Assembly: GCA_002436485.1 (NCBI GenBank)
Contig: DJMK01000188.1
Location: 1-14,527 of the forward strand
Length of the DNA: 14,527 nucleotides
Direction: 5' to 3'
Source of the DNA: Proteobacteria bacterium UBA6492
Lineage (GTDB): Bacteria; Pseudomonadota; Gammaproteobacteria; UBA6429; Thiohalophilaceae
A program made the position numbers and the translations under genes. Below, piece after piece: positions 7,056-14,151 of the stretch. The notes under the pieces are model-generated. The model did not search any database. It was not told where the DNA came from and was given only the letters and a program-made list of their open reading frames with translations. How positions within the stretch are numbered: position 1 is the first letter of the stretch; each line of letters opens with the position of its first letter.

Positions 7056-8162
7056 ATGGGCGACCTCTACATAGGGCTAATGTCTGGCACCAGCGTGGAT
7101 GCTGTTGATTCAGTGCTGGTTGACTTCGATGAACACCGACCAAGCATTCTAAAAACTCGTACTGAGAATTTTCCAGCACAACTACAAACCCGGCTACAGG
7201 ACCTGATTCAACAGCAGCAAACTCGCCTCAAAGACCTGGCGGAACTCGACCATGAGGTTGCTGTTATTTACACGCTGGCGGTAAAAAAACTTTTACAGCT
7301 TGCCAACATCAGCGCAAACAAAATCACCGCCATCGGCGCACATGGCCAAACCATCTTTCATCACCCGGATGGAGAACATCCGAACTCGTTACAGATTGGC
7401 GATCCGAGCTTTCTGGCTGAACACACCGGGATTGATGTGGTTGCCGATTTTCGTCGCCATGATATGGCTGCCGGCGGACAAGGTGCACCGCTTGCCCCCG
7501 CCTTTCATGCGTATGTTTTTCGTGATCCGCAAATTAATCGTGTGATCCTTAATCTGGGCGGCATTGCCAATATCACCGTCCTGCCTGCCAGCGATGCTAA
7601 GCCTGTGCTTGGCTTTGATACTGGGCCTGCAAATACCCTGCTTGACCAGTGGGCCAGTCGTCACCTTGAAAATAATTATGATGAAAATGGCCAGTGGGCC
7701 AAAAGTGGCTCCGTCGACACGGATCTGTTAAATCGGATGCTGGGCGATGACTATTTTGCCAGGACCTCCCCCAAGAGCACCGGCAGGGAATATTTCAATC
7801 TTGGCTGGCTTGAGAACTTCAACCCGGCAGACCATGCACCTGAAGATGTACAGGCCACGCTGTGTGCGCTGACCACGCAGACTATTGCACGTGCAGTGAA
7901 GGATTACGCCAATGAAACAACGGAACTCTATGCCTGTGGCGGGGGCGTACATAACACCTTTTTGATGCAACAACTCGAGCAGGCCTTGCCAGCTATCAAG
8001 GTAACGACGACCGAAGCACTGGGAATATCACCTGACTGGATCGAAGCATCCGCCTTTGCCTGGCTGGCACGCCAGACTATTTCTAATGGAACAGGAAATA
8101 TTGTGTCAGTGACGGGCGCAAGACACGCCGTACCACTCGGCGGGATTTACCGGGCTGGTTAG
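7056..8162 (+). CDS. anmK: anhydro-N-acetylmuramic acid kinase
   Basis: A 368-residue cytoplasmic kinase that hydrolyses and phosphorylates 1,6-anhydro-MurNAc to MurNAc-6-phosphate during peptidoglycan recycling. It has the ASKHA-type phosphate-binding motif GLMSGTSVDAVD (7-18), GAHGQT (94-99), NLGGIANIT (166-174), the catalytic aspartate D188 in GFDTGPANTLLD, and the second nucleotide-binding motif ACGGGVHN (293-300). The length is normal for the family (~370). The usual GPGN and DG residues are GPAN and DA here, small substitutions. It follows the M23 peptidase by 9 bp with no clear ribosome binding site of its own, so translation coupling is likely. It converges on the citrate synthase gene with 58 bp between stops, where I see no strong terminator. 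Confidence 0.96.
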   Translation: MGDLYIGLMSGTSVDAVDSVLVDFDEHRPSILKTRTENFPAQLQTRLQDLIQQQQTRLKDLAELDHEVAVIYTLAVKKLLQLANISANKITAIGAHGQTIFHHPDGEHPNSLQIGDPSFLAEHTGIDVVADFRRHDMAAGGQGAPLAPAFHAYVFRDPQINRVILNLGGIANITVLPASDAKPVLGFDTGPANTLLDQWASRHLENNYDENGQWAKSGSVDTDLLNRMLGDDYFARTSPKSTGREYFNLGWLENFNPADHAPEDVQATLCALTTQTIARAVKDYANETTELYACGGGVHNTFLMQQLEQALPAIKVTTTEALGISPDWIEASAFAWLARQTISNGTGNIVSVTGARHAVPLGGIYRAG

Positions 8163-8220
8163 TGATCCACAAGATGCTCAGATTGTTTTGCAGGGATTCA
8201 GAGTCTTGCGTGAGAATCAA

Positions 8221-9378
8221 TTAACGTAACTCGATAGGTACGTAATCACGCAGAGGTTCACCAATATACATCTGGGTCGGTCTGAAGATACGGTTGTCCG
8301 CCAGCTGCTCACGCCAGTGTGCCAACCAGCCCGCTGAACGTGCAATGGCAAATATCGCCGTAAATTGATCGGCCGAAATACCCATCTCGTTATAGAGTAT
8401 GCCGGAATAGAAATCGACATTGGGATAAACACCCTTGTGCGCCAACCGATCCTCACAGACGCGTTCGACTTCCCTGGCCAGCTCCATCAGTGGGTTGACG
8501 TTTTTACCCTGTGACTCCATGACCTTGTTCACCAGTTTTTCAAGAATGGTGGCACGTGGATCCTTGGTCTTGTACTCACGGTGTCCCATTCCCCAGATCA
8601 CTTCCTTCTTGGCCAGTCGTTTATCAACATATTCTTCAACCTTGTCCGGCGTACCAATCTCGTCCAGCATTTCAAGCACACGCTGATTGGCACCACCATG
8701 CAATGGCCCTGACAGGGTGCCAATGGCTGCGGCAATCACGCTATAAGGACTGGCCAGCGTGGAACCGGTCACTAGTACAGAGAACGTAGAGGCATTAATG
8801 GTGTGTTCGGCATGCAAGATGAGGCATACATCCATGATGCGCGCCATCAGGGGATCAGGGTCTTTACCGGTAAACATGTACAGGAAGTTTTCTGCGTAAT
8901 TCAGGTCATCGCGCGGTTCAGGCGGTTCGTAGCCATTTCGCAGGTGTTCCCACATGGCAACAATCGTGCCCATGCGTGAAATGATCTTCACCGACATGTT
9001 GTAGATGTAATCAAGGTCTTCACAGGCACCGGTGCCGGTCAAACACTCGTTACCTGGATAGAACATCCCGAGGCTGGCCACCGCGGTTTGCAACATTTCC
9101 ATCGGATGACCCGATGGCGGGAAGGTTTTCATCAGGTCACGAATATGGAACTGGGTCCTGCGATTGCTGTGTAAACGCTGTTCAAATTCTTCCAGCTCCT
9201 GGGTAGTAGGCAACTTGCCATTCAGCAACAGCATGCAGGTTTCTTCAAAGGTGCTTTTGTCAGCCAGTTGCTCAATCGGGTAACCCCGGTAGGCCAGAAT
9301 ACCTTTTTCGCCATCAATGTCCGAGATATTGGACTTGGTCGCGGGCACACCCGCCAGCCCCGGAAGATATTCACTCAT
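8221..9378 (-). CDS. gltA: citrate synthase, short (type I-small) form
   Basis: A 385-residue enzyme condensing acetyl-CoA and oxaloacetate to citrate at the entry of the TCA cycle. With the start chosen here, the catalytic triad is H227 (GPLHGGAN), H266 (GMGHREYKTKDPRA) and D322 (PNVDFYSG). The HAEHTINASTF segment (189-199) contributes to the oxaloacetate site. The length and lack of an N-terminal regulatory domain indicate the short, normally dimeric form rather than the NADH-inhibited hexameric GltA of E. coli. The start MSEYLPGL at 9378 is preferred over an ATG 27 bases upstream because AGGGAG lies six bases before it. No prp genes lie nearby, which argues against 2-methylcitrate synthase, although the families overlap. 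It is downstream of erpA, in the same direction, after a 152-bp gap with a terminator-like hairpin. Confidence 0.92.
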   Translation of the reverse strand: MSEYLPGLAGVPATKSNISDIDGEKGILAYRGYPIEQLADKSTFEETCMLLLNGKLPTTQELEEFEQRLHSNRRTQFHIRDLMKTFPPSGHPMEMLQTAVASLGMFYPGNECLTGTGACEDLDYIYNMSVKIISRMGTIVAMWEHLRNGYEPPEPRDDLNYAENFLYMFTGKDPDPLMARIMDVCLILHAEHTINASTFSVLVTGSTLASPYSVIAAAIGTLSGPLHGGANQRVLEMLDEIGTPDKVEEYVDKRLAKKEVIWGMGHREYKTKDPRATILEKLVNKVMESQGKNVNPLMELAREVERVCEDRLAHKGVYPNVDFYSGILYNEMGISADQFTAIFAIARSAGWLAHWREQLADNRIFRPTQMYIGEPLRDYVPIELR

Positions 9379-9403
9379 ATTCGACTCCCTGCCTTCAAAG
9401 AAC

Positions 9404-9427
9404 AAATCGGGCCAGCATGCCCGATTT
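9404..9427 (-). terminator. hairpin between erpA and gltA (terminator or gltA leader)
   Basis: Perfect 9-bp inverted repeat AAATCGGGC / GCCCGATTT with a 6-nt loop. On the minus strand it is followed by a T-rich tail (TTTGTTCTTT), giving an intrinsic-terminator shape. It lies 104 bp after the erpA stop and 25 bp before the gltA start. It could end the argC-erpA transcript or, if the gltA promoter is upstream, act as an attenuator or stabilising 5' structure. Confidence 0.6.
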
Positions 9428-9530
9428 CGGTTACCACGCCGGCGGCAATGGTAATGCTATGAAATACAATATGAAAACAAGGATACCACACCGTGGAAGC
9501 CCTGTTAGTAGTGCTTACGTGAATTTATAA

Positions 9531-9881
9531 TCAGACGGAGAAAGATGAACCACAACCGCAGGTCGTGGTTGCGTTTGGATTACGAATCACAAACTGTGCA
9601 CCTGAGAGGTCTTCCTTGTAGTCGATCTCGGCACCAACCAGGTACTGATAACTCATGGGATCAACCAGCAGGGTAACACCGTCATTGACGACCACGGTAT
9701 CGCCATCCTGCTCATTTTCATCAAAAGTAAATCCGTACTGAAAACCGGAACAGCCACCACCGGTAATGAATACTCGAAGCTTGAGATTGTCATTACCTTC
9801 CTCTTCAATCAGCTGTTTCACCTTGCTCGCGGCACTGTTAGTGAAAACCAATGCTGCTTCTTCCTGTACTGCTTCACTCAT
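9531..9881 (-). CDS. erpA: A-type iron-sulfur carrier protein ErpA
   Basis: A 116-residue HesB/IscA-family carrier that receives [Fe-S] clusters from the assembly machinery and delivers them to target apoproteins in the cytoplasm. The three cluster-ligating cysteines are C44 (GGGCSGFQYGF), C108 and C110 (TCGCGSSFSV). The N-terminus and the acidic FDENEQDGD stretch match ErpA better than IscA or SufA. The length is typical for ErpA (~114-116). A strong ribosome binding site (GGGAG, six T, then ATG) fixes the start. It lies 92 bp after the bactofilin gene in the same direction, with its own promoter candidate in that gap. Confidence 0.95.
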   Translation of the reverse strand: MSEAVQEEAALVFTNSAASKVKQLIEEEGNDNLKLRVFITGGGCSGFQYGFTFDENEQDGDTVVVNDGVTLLVDPMSYQYLVGAEIDYKEDLSGAQFVIRNPNATTTCGCGSSFSV

Positions 9882-9904
9882 AAAAAACTCCCGGTTAATA
9901 CCTT

Positions 9905-9933
9905 ACTTATGAAAAGGTAATTAACCTTTCCAA
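9905..9933 (-). promoter_or_regulatory. candidate erpA promoter with palindrome in the spacer
   Basis: On the minus strand, TTGGAA (9928-9933) and ATAAGT (9905-9910, or CATAAG one base over) are 17 or 16 bp apart. The start would fall about 17 nt before erpA. The spacer is almost filled by a palindrome, AAAGGT / ACCTTT (arms 9913-9918 and 9924-9929, 5-bp centre). A repressor or activator could bind there. It does not match the IscR motifs I know. The -10 is poor, so this is tentative. Confidence 0.35.
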
Positions 9934-9973
9934 CATCAGTAACCGCTAATTATCCTAATTCCGAGTAATCTAA

Positions 9974-10387
9974 TCAAGTATTATCCGTGCCGGTAGACTC
10001 TTTTGTCTTCATCTTGACGACGGATTTGTCGGTGGTATGCACCAGGTTTCCGTTCACCTCGGCACCCATCGCCATCTCGATCAGGTTGTAATAGACACTG
10101 CCGTGGACCTTGGCCTGGGTCGCCAATTCCACATGCGCCATGGCATGTACATCGCCAATCACGGTGCCATTAATTACTACATTGGGGACTTTTACCTCAC
10201 CTTCAATAGTCCCGCGCTCACTCAGGGTCAGAACAGAGTCCTCGCCCTCGACAGAGATGACATTGCCCTTGACCTTGCCATCCACGTGCAGTCCACCACT
10301 AAAGATGACATCGCCCTTAACTTCGGTATTTTGTCCGATGAGTGAATCAATCTGTGCTGTCTGTTTTGGCTTTTTATTACCCCACAT
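9974..10387 (-). CDS. bactofilin (polymer-forming cytoskeletal protein)
   Basis: A 137-residue bactofilin (DUF583 family). The core at ~13-115 is built of short repeated beta-strands of the right-handed beta-helix type, beginning with the family signature DSLIGQNTEVKGDVIFSGGL (14-33) and the GKVKGNV turn. Short polar N- and C-terminal tails flank it. Bactofilins self-assemble into non-polar filaments without nucleotide and often localise wall enzymes. The N-terminal MWGNKKPKQ tail may help membrane attachment (inference). A GGAG ribosome binding site precedes the ATG by seven bases. It starts 16 bp after the DUF6776 membrane protein, so the two are almost certainly one operon, and an M23 peptidase is encoded about 3 kb away at the same locus. 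Confidence 0.93.
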   Translation of the reverse strand: MWGNKKPKQTAQIDSLIGQNTEVKGDVIFSGGLHVDGKVKGNVISVEGEDSVLTLSERGTIEGEVKVPNVVINGTVIGDVHAMAHVELATQAKVHGSVYYNLIEMAMGAEVNGNLVHTTDKSVVKMKTKESTGTDNT

Positions 10388-10403
10388 GGGTCTTCTCCTA
10401 TTC

Positions 10404-11111
10404 CTATGCTGGCCAGTCGAACGTCTTTTCGATGGTCTTTTCCTGGTATCGACTGTTCCTTGGTTGAACCGAAACCGTTACGCGTAACGGCTGAAATCCC
10501 TCAGGTAATTGTATATCGCCTTCGAGATTCTGGAAGTATCTGAAGCGGTACTCCAGCGCCTTCACCTGTTTGTTGGTAACGTCAGCCAGGCCCAGTTCTT
10601 TAGCTTCTTCGCCCTGTCGCCCGGCAATTGTCATTTTAATAGTGCCGCGCGCAGTGCGATCATTCTTCAGTACCTGGGTAAGGGTGACCTTGTAGCGGTA
10701 GCCTCGTGGTTTGCCATTTGCCTCGATTTTGAAACGTTGCAAATGCAAACCCTCGGCTGACTGGCGTGGTGATACGATGCCACGGTAGAACGCCAGCTCC
10801 TCTTTTAACTCCAGGATCTCCGCCTGTAGTACCTTCAGAGTAGTATCAAGTTCATCATAAGCCTTGCGTTCAATCTGTGCGGCACGTTCCAATACGGCCT
10901 TTTCTTCCCGCAATTTTTCAATCTGATCATCCAGATCGCTAACATGGGACAGCAATACCTGGGATTCCTGGGTGACTTCAATGCTGTCATAGCCGGCACT
11001 AAAACGGCCATATTCAAACAATGCCCAGCCAGCGAGTAGCAGCACCAGCAGCAGCATTGCCAGCAGCAATCTGCTCTTCCAGGGATTATGTGCTTTTACA
11101 ACAAGAGGCAT
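10404..11111 (-). CDS. DUF6776-type membrane-anchored coiled-coil protein
   Basis: A 235-residue protein of unknown function that I recognise as the family placed beside bactofilin and argC in gammaproteobacteria (DUF6776). It has a short basic N-terminus, one transmembrane segment (~14-33), a long predicted coiled coil (~44-108, rich in E/K/L heptads) and a C-terminal beta-rich domain (~109-235). That domain has the conserved FYRGIVSP motif at its start and YRYKVTLTQVLKND further on. The topology suggests a periplasmic coiled coil anchored in the inner membrane. Its ATG overlaps the argC stop (TGATG), which implies translational coupling, and the bactofilin gene follows 16 bp later. A structural or scaffolding role with bactofilin is inference from context. 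Confidence 0.85.
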   Translation of the reverse strand: MPLVVKAHNPWKSRLLLAMLLLVLLLAGWALFEYGRFSAGYDSIEVTQESQVLLSHVSDLDDQIEKLREEKAVLERAAQIERKAYDELDTTLKVLQAEILELKEELAFYRGIVSPRQSAEGLHLQRFKIEANGKPRGYRYKVTLTQVLKNDRTARGTIKMTIAGRQGEEAKELGLADVTNKQVKALEYRFRYFQNLEGDIQLPEGFQPLRVTVSVQPRNSRYQEKTIEKTFDWPA

Positions 11112-12142
11112 CAGGGTACCAATGCAATGCTATCCAGCCCGGCCGTTTCATTGAGTCCAAACATAATATTCATATTTTGCACTGCCTGGCCGGCGGCACC
11201 CTTGACCAGGTTATCAATTACGGACAAGACCACCACCGTGTCACCCGACGGCGGAACATGGACAGCAATGCGACAGGTATTTGCACCCTTGACCGAGCGC
11301 GTCTCCGGATGACTGTCCACTGGCATGACATCAACAAACGGTTCGTTCCGGTAGCGCTGTTCATACAATGTTTGCAGATCCTGGCCTGCCTGTTTCAGGT
11401 TGGCATACAGCGTTGCATGGATACCTCTGATCATCGGGGTCAGGTGCGGCACAAAGGTCAAACCAATGGAAGACTTTGTCATACCGGCCAATCCCTGCCG
11501 AATCTCCGGCCAATGACGATGGCCCGGTACATTGTAGGCCTTGAAACTTTCACTGCTTTCACACAACAACGTTGCAACCCTGGCGCCACGACCGGCTCCA
11601 CTGACGCCTGACTTGGCATCTGCAATCAGATGTGCGCTATCAACAAGGTCATTCTCCAGCAACGGCATAAAGCCGAGTTGCACGGCAGTTGGATAACAGC
11701 CCGGGTTAGCAATGAGTTTAGCCGTTTTGATTTGTTCACGATTTACTTCTGGTAAGCCGTAAACCGCCTGCTGTAACAGTTCTTCACAGGCATGCGGCTC
11801 GCCGTACCACTTTTCCCATTCAGCAGGATCTCGTAAACGAAAATCGGCAGCCAGGTCGATGACCCGGGTACCGGCCTCCAGCAAATCAGGCACCATACGC
11901 ATGGCGGTACCATTTGGTGTCGCGAAGTAGACCACATCGCATTCCGATAACGCGGCAATATCCGGTTCGGTGAATTGCAGATCCAGCTTACCGCGCAGGT
12001 TAGGAAACATATCGGCCACTGCGGTACCCGCTTCGGAACGCGAAGTAATCGCTTTTATCTCAACCTCGCTATGTGCTGCCAGCAAGCGAAGTAATTCTAC
12101 TCCGGTATATCCTGTTCCACCGACAATGCCTGCCTTGATCAT
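11111..12142 (-). CDS. argC: N-acetyl-gamma-glutamyl-phosphate reductase
   Basis: A 343-residue NADPH-dependent dehydrogenase that reduces N-acetylglutamyl-5-phosphate to the semialdehyde, the third step of arginine synthesis, in the cytoplasm. The Rossmann motif GIVGGTGYTGVELLRLL opens the protein (5-21). The catalytic cysteine is C149 in NPGCYPT. The conserved GHRHWPEI (207-214) supplies active-site histidines, and SGVSGAGR (178-185) is typical of the type 1 enzyme. Length is normal (~345). A GGGA ribosome binding site lies about 11 bases before the start. It is the first gene of a minus-strand set (argC, DUF6776, bactofilin, then erpA), divergent from the ClC transporter. Regulation may involve the paired palindromes in the 145-bp upstream region. 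Confidence 0.97.
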   Translation of the reverse strand: MIKAGIVGGTGYTGVELLRLLAAHSEVEIKAITSRSEAGTAVADMFPNLRGKLDLQFTEPDIAALSECDVVYFATPNGTAMRMVPDLLEAGTRVIDLAADFRLRDPAEWEKWYGEPHACEELLQQAVYGLPEVNREQIKTAKLIANPGCYPTAVQLGFMPLLENDLVDSAHLIADAKSGVSGAGRGARVATLLCESSESFKAYNVPGHRHWPEIRQGLAGMTKSSIGLTFVPHLTPMIRGIHATLYANLKQAGQDLQTLYEQRYRNEPFVDVMPVDSHPETRSVKGANTCRIAVHVPPSGDTVVVLSVIDNLVKGAAGQAVQNMNIMFGLNETAGLDSIALVP

Positions 12143-12287
12143 AAAAATTTAGTCCCTGCTTGCAAACTACTCTATATAGTATGAATGATACCGACCTGTG
12201 CACCAAATTGGTATGTTTTGATTATTTACCAAAATTGGTTAAAAAATCAGATACACTTACCACATCTATTGAATCCCATAAAACAGC
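12143..12287. promoter_or_regulatory. argC / ClC divergent control region with paired palindromes
   Basis: Contains two near-identical palindromes, ACCAAATTGGT (12202-12212) and ACCAAAATTGGT (12228-12239), starting 26 bp apart. The first overlaps a weak minus-strand promoter candidate for argC: TTGGTG at 12205-12210 and TACTAT nearer the gene, 19-bp spacing. The layout looks like a two-site operator for a dimeric regulator serving both genes. It does not resemble the ARG box of ArgR (TGAAT-N-ATTCA type). Confidence 0.45.
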
Positions 12288-13610
12288 ATGATTCGTCGTC
12301 ACCTACATCAAACACGCCGGCAGTTTTTATCGTTAAACAAATGGAAACTCCGAGTTGTCTTCTGGGGTGGCGCACTTACTATCGGTGCAGTTGCTGCCAT
12401 CTTTGCACTGGTCAGCGTCGCCGCCGATGATCTGTTCCATCGTTTTTATAAAAGCTACCCCTACCTTGCGTTATTGGTACCGCCATTTGGCCTGGCACTA
12501 ATTGCTCTCATTACCACACGCCTGTTCAAGGGAACCGAGGGGAGTGGCATACCGCAGGCGATCGCCAGTCTATCCATGCACAGTAACGCGGCACGCTCAA
12601 AGGTATTATCCCTAAAAGTAGCGTTTGGAAAGATCCTGCTAACTTGTGGTGGATTGCTTAGCGGTGCCTCGATCGGGCGCGAAGGACCAACTGTGCATGT
12701 AGGTGCCTCCATCATGTACTCACTAAGACGTATCGCACCATTTCGAGGTAAGGATATCACTCGTTCATTAATACTCGCGGGTGGAGCCGCCGGAATATCT
12801 GCCGCCTTCAACACGCCACTGGCAGGAATCATGTTTGCGATCGAGGAGATGAGCCGCTCCTTTGAACAACGCACCAGTGGGACCTTACTGATTTCGGTGA
12901 TTCTGGCAGGCATTGTTGCGCTGGTTATTCTTGGGAATTACACCTACTTTGGTTCTTCCAACGCAAGCCTGCCACTGTCCAGCGCCTGGCTGGCAGTGAT
13001 TGTTTGTGGCTTGCTGGGTGGTTTGCTGGGCGGTAGTTTCAGTAGCGTACTGATTTTTGGTAGTCGGCGTGTCGCACCATTTGCTCGACGACATCCAGTC
13101 ATGCTGGCACTGATCTGTGGCGTGCTGATCAGTCTGATTGGATTTTTGTCATCCGGGCAGACCTTTGGCACAGGCTATGAAGAAGCCAAGCGGCTGGTCA
13201 CCGGAGAAGAACCTGGCAACATGGCCTATCCGTTATGGAAATACCTGGCGACCGTAGTCTCTTATTTAAGTGGTATCCCGGGTGGTATCTTTGCGCCCTC
13301 TTTATCCATTGGTGCTGGTCTGGGTGCCGATATCGCGCAGTGGTTACCCTATGCACCCTATGCCGCAATTGTAATGCTGGGCATGGTGGGATATTTCACC
13401 GGCGTGGTGCAAACACCTTTGACTGCACTCATAATTGTTATGGAAATGACGGATAATTCCTCCATGCTATTACCGCTCATGGCCACGGCCTTGATCGCAA
13501 AAGGTGTGTCACGTATTGTTTGCCCGGTACCGATTTACCAGGCATTGGCAGAAGCCTATTTAAAAAAACCCGAAACAAACGTGAACTCAGAGCAGGAAAA
13601 AAACTCTTAA
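12288..13610 (+). CDS. ClC-family chloride/proton antiporter, without CBS domains
   Basis: A 440-residue integral inner-membrane protein with the inverted-repeat ClC fold. All three selectivity motifs are visible: GSGIP (85-89), GREGP (130-134) with the gating glutamate E132, and GIPGGIFAP (329-337). The internal proton-transfer glutamate of ClC-ec1 (E203) is matched by E187 in AIEEMSRS, which supports exchange of chloride against protons rather than a channel. A tyrosine at 417 (PIYQAL) may correspond to the central-site Tyr445. The protein ends after the membrane domain with a short polar tail, so there are no regulatory CBS domains. Such proteins assist acid resistance or charge balance (family knowledge). 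The TlpA-like gene starts 7 bp after the stop, implying an operon. No clear ribosome binding site precedes the ATG. Confidence 0.93.
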   Translation: MIRRHLHQTRRQFLSLNKWKLRVVFWGGALTIGAVAAIFALVSVAADDLFHRFYKSYPYLALLVPPFGLALIALITTRLFKGTEGSGIPQAIASLSMHSNAARSKVLSLKVAFGKILLTCGGLLSGASIGREGPTVHVGASIMYSLRRIAPFRGKDITRSLILAGGAAGISAAFNTPLAGIMFAIEEMSRSFEQRTSGTLLISVILAGIVALVILGNYTYFGSSNASLPLSSAWLAVIVCGLLGGLLGGSFSSVLIFGSRRVAPFARRHPVMLALICGVLISLIGFLSSGQTFGTGYEEAKRLVTGEEPGNMAYPLWKYLATVVSYLSGIPGGIFAPSLSIGAGLGADIAQWLPYAPYAAIVMLGMVGYFTGVVQTPLTALIIVMEMTDNSSMLLPLMATALIAKGVSRIVCPVPIYQALAEAYLKKPETNVNSEQEKNS

Positions 13611-13617
13611 CCACACA

Positions 13618-14151
13618 ATGATTATGAAAGCCTTCAAACCAAAAGTTCTGTTGTCATCTGCATTTGTGCTCGCCTTCGTCGGATTAATTGCATACGTGTG
13701 GTTCAGCCCATCGGGCGCAAGAAATGCTCCTGACGTCAGCATGAAGATACTGACCAATGGAAAACTGATAAACCTGGCGGAATACAGGGGACGACCGGTA
13801 CTGGTAACTTTCTGGGCAACATCCTGTACCGGCTGTGTGAAGGAGATGCCACACCTGGTTGAGCTGTATCAGGAACTGGCACCCAAAGGCCTGGAAATCA
13901 TCGGCGTTGCCATGTCTTATGATCGTCCCGATCATGTGCTGGAGATGCAAAAACGCAAGGCCCTGCCCTACCCGATCGTGTACGACGAGATCAACGATAT
14001 TTCCCGCGCCTTTGGTGGTGTCCGACTCACGCCCACCTCGTTCCTGATTAACCCGCAGGGGCAGATCGTGAAACACAAAATTGGCGAAATGGACATGAAG
14101 TTATTGCATGCGCGTATCATGACCATGCTTGCCAACAGCAAGGCCGGATAA
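13618..14151 (+). CDS. TlpA-like membrane-anchored thioredoxin
   Basis: A 177-residue thiol-disulfide oxidoreductase facing the periplasm. The N-terminal hydrophobic segment (~9-29) is an uncleaved anchor or signal peptide. The thioredoxin fold (~37-172) carries the active site WATSCTGCVKEMP, with C70 and C73, and the cis-proline P139 in LTPTSF. The insert between the active site and the cis-proline (GVAMSYDRP) is characteristic of TlpA/ResA-type reductases, which keep periplasmic thiols reduced, for example in cytochrome c or copper-site maturation. The exact partner cannot be told. The start could also be the ATG two codons later, as neither has a clear ribosome binding site. Its stop overlaps the hemJ start (TAATG). 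Next to a heme-synthesis gene, a link with cytochrome maturation is conceivable but is inference. Confidence 0.9.
   Translation: MIMKAFKPKVLLSSAFVLAFVGLIAYVWFSPSGARNAPDVSMKILTNGKLINLAEYRGRPVLVTFWATSCTGCVKEMPHLVELYQELAPKGLEIIGVAMSYDRPDHVLEMQKRKALPYPIVYDEINDISRAFGGVRLTPTSFLINPQGQIVKHKIGEMDMKLLHARIMTMLANSKAG

Noticed and set aside
8163..8220. Bidirectional terminator between anmK and gltA
   Set aside because: Only a 5-bp repeat with a 14-nt loop (GATTC/GAATC) could be found, with no T run in the right place.
8221..9378. 2-methylcitrate synthase (PrpC) as an alternative
   Set aside because: No prpB, prpD or acnD neighbours are present, and the N-terminal and active-site segments look more like the short citrate synthases. 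The families overlap, so this is a preference and not proof.
9379..9405. Upstream ATG for citrate synthase adding nine residues (MFFEGRESN)
   Set aside because: The downstream ATG has AGGGAG six bases ahead and gives the family-typical MSEYLPGLAG start. The extra residues are encoded by the ribosome binding region.
11021..11611. A 196-codon open frame on the plus strand
   Set aside because: It lies antisense to argC and the start of the DUF6776 gene, both clear by motif, and its translation shows no recognisable pattern. It is a shadow of those genes.
12202..12239. ArgR operator upstream of argC
   Set aside because: The palindromes are ACCAA/TTGGT and lack the TGAAT/ATTCA half-sites of the ArgR box.
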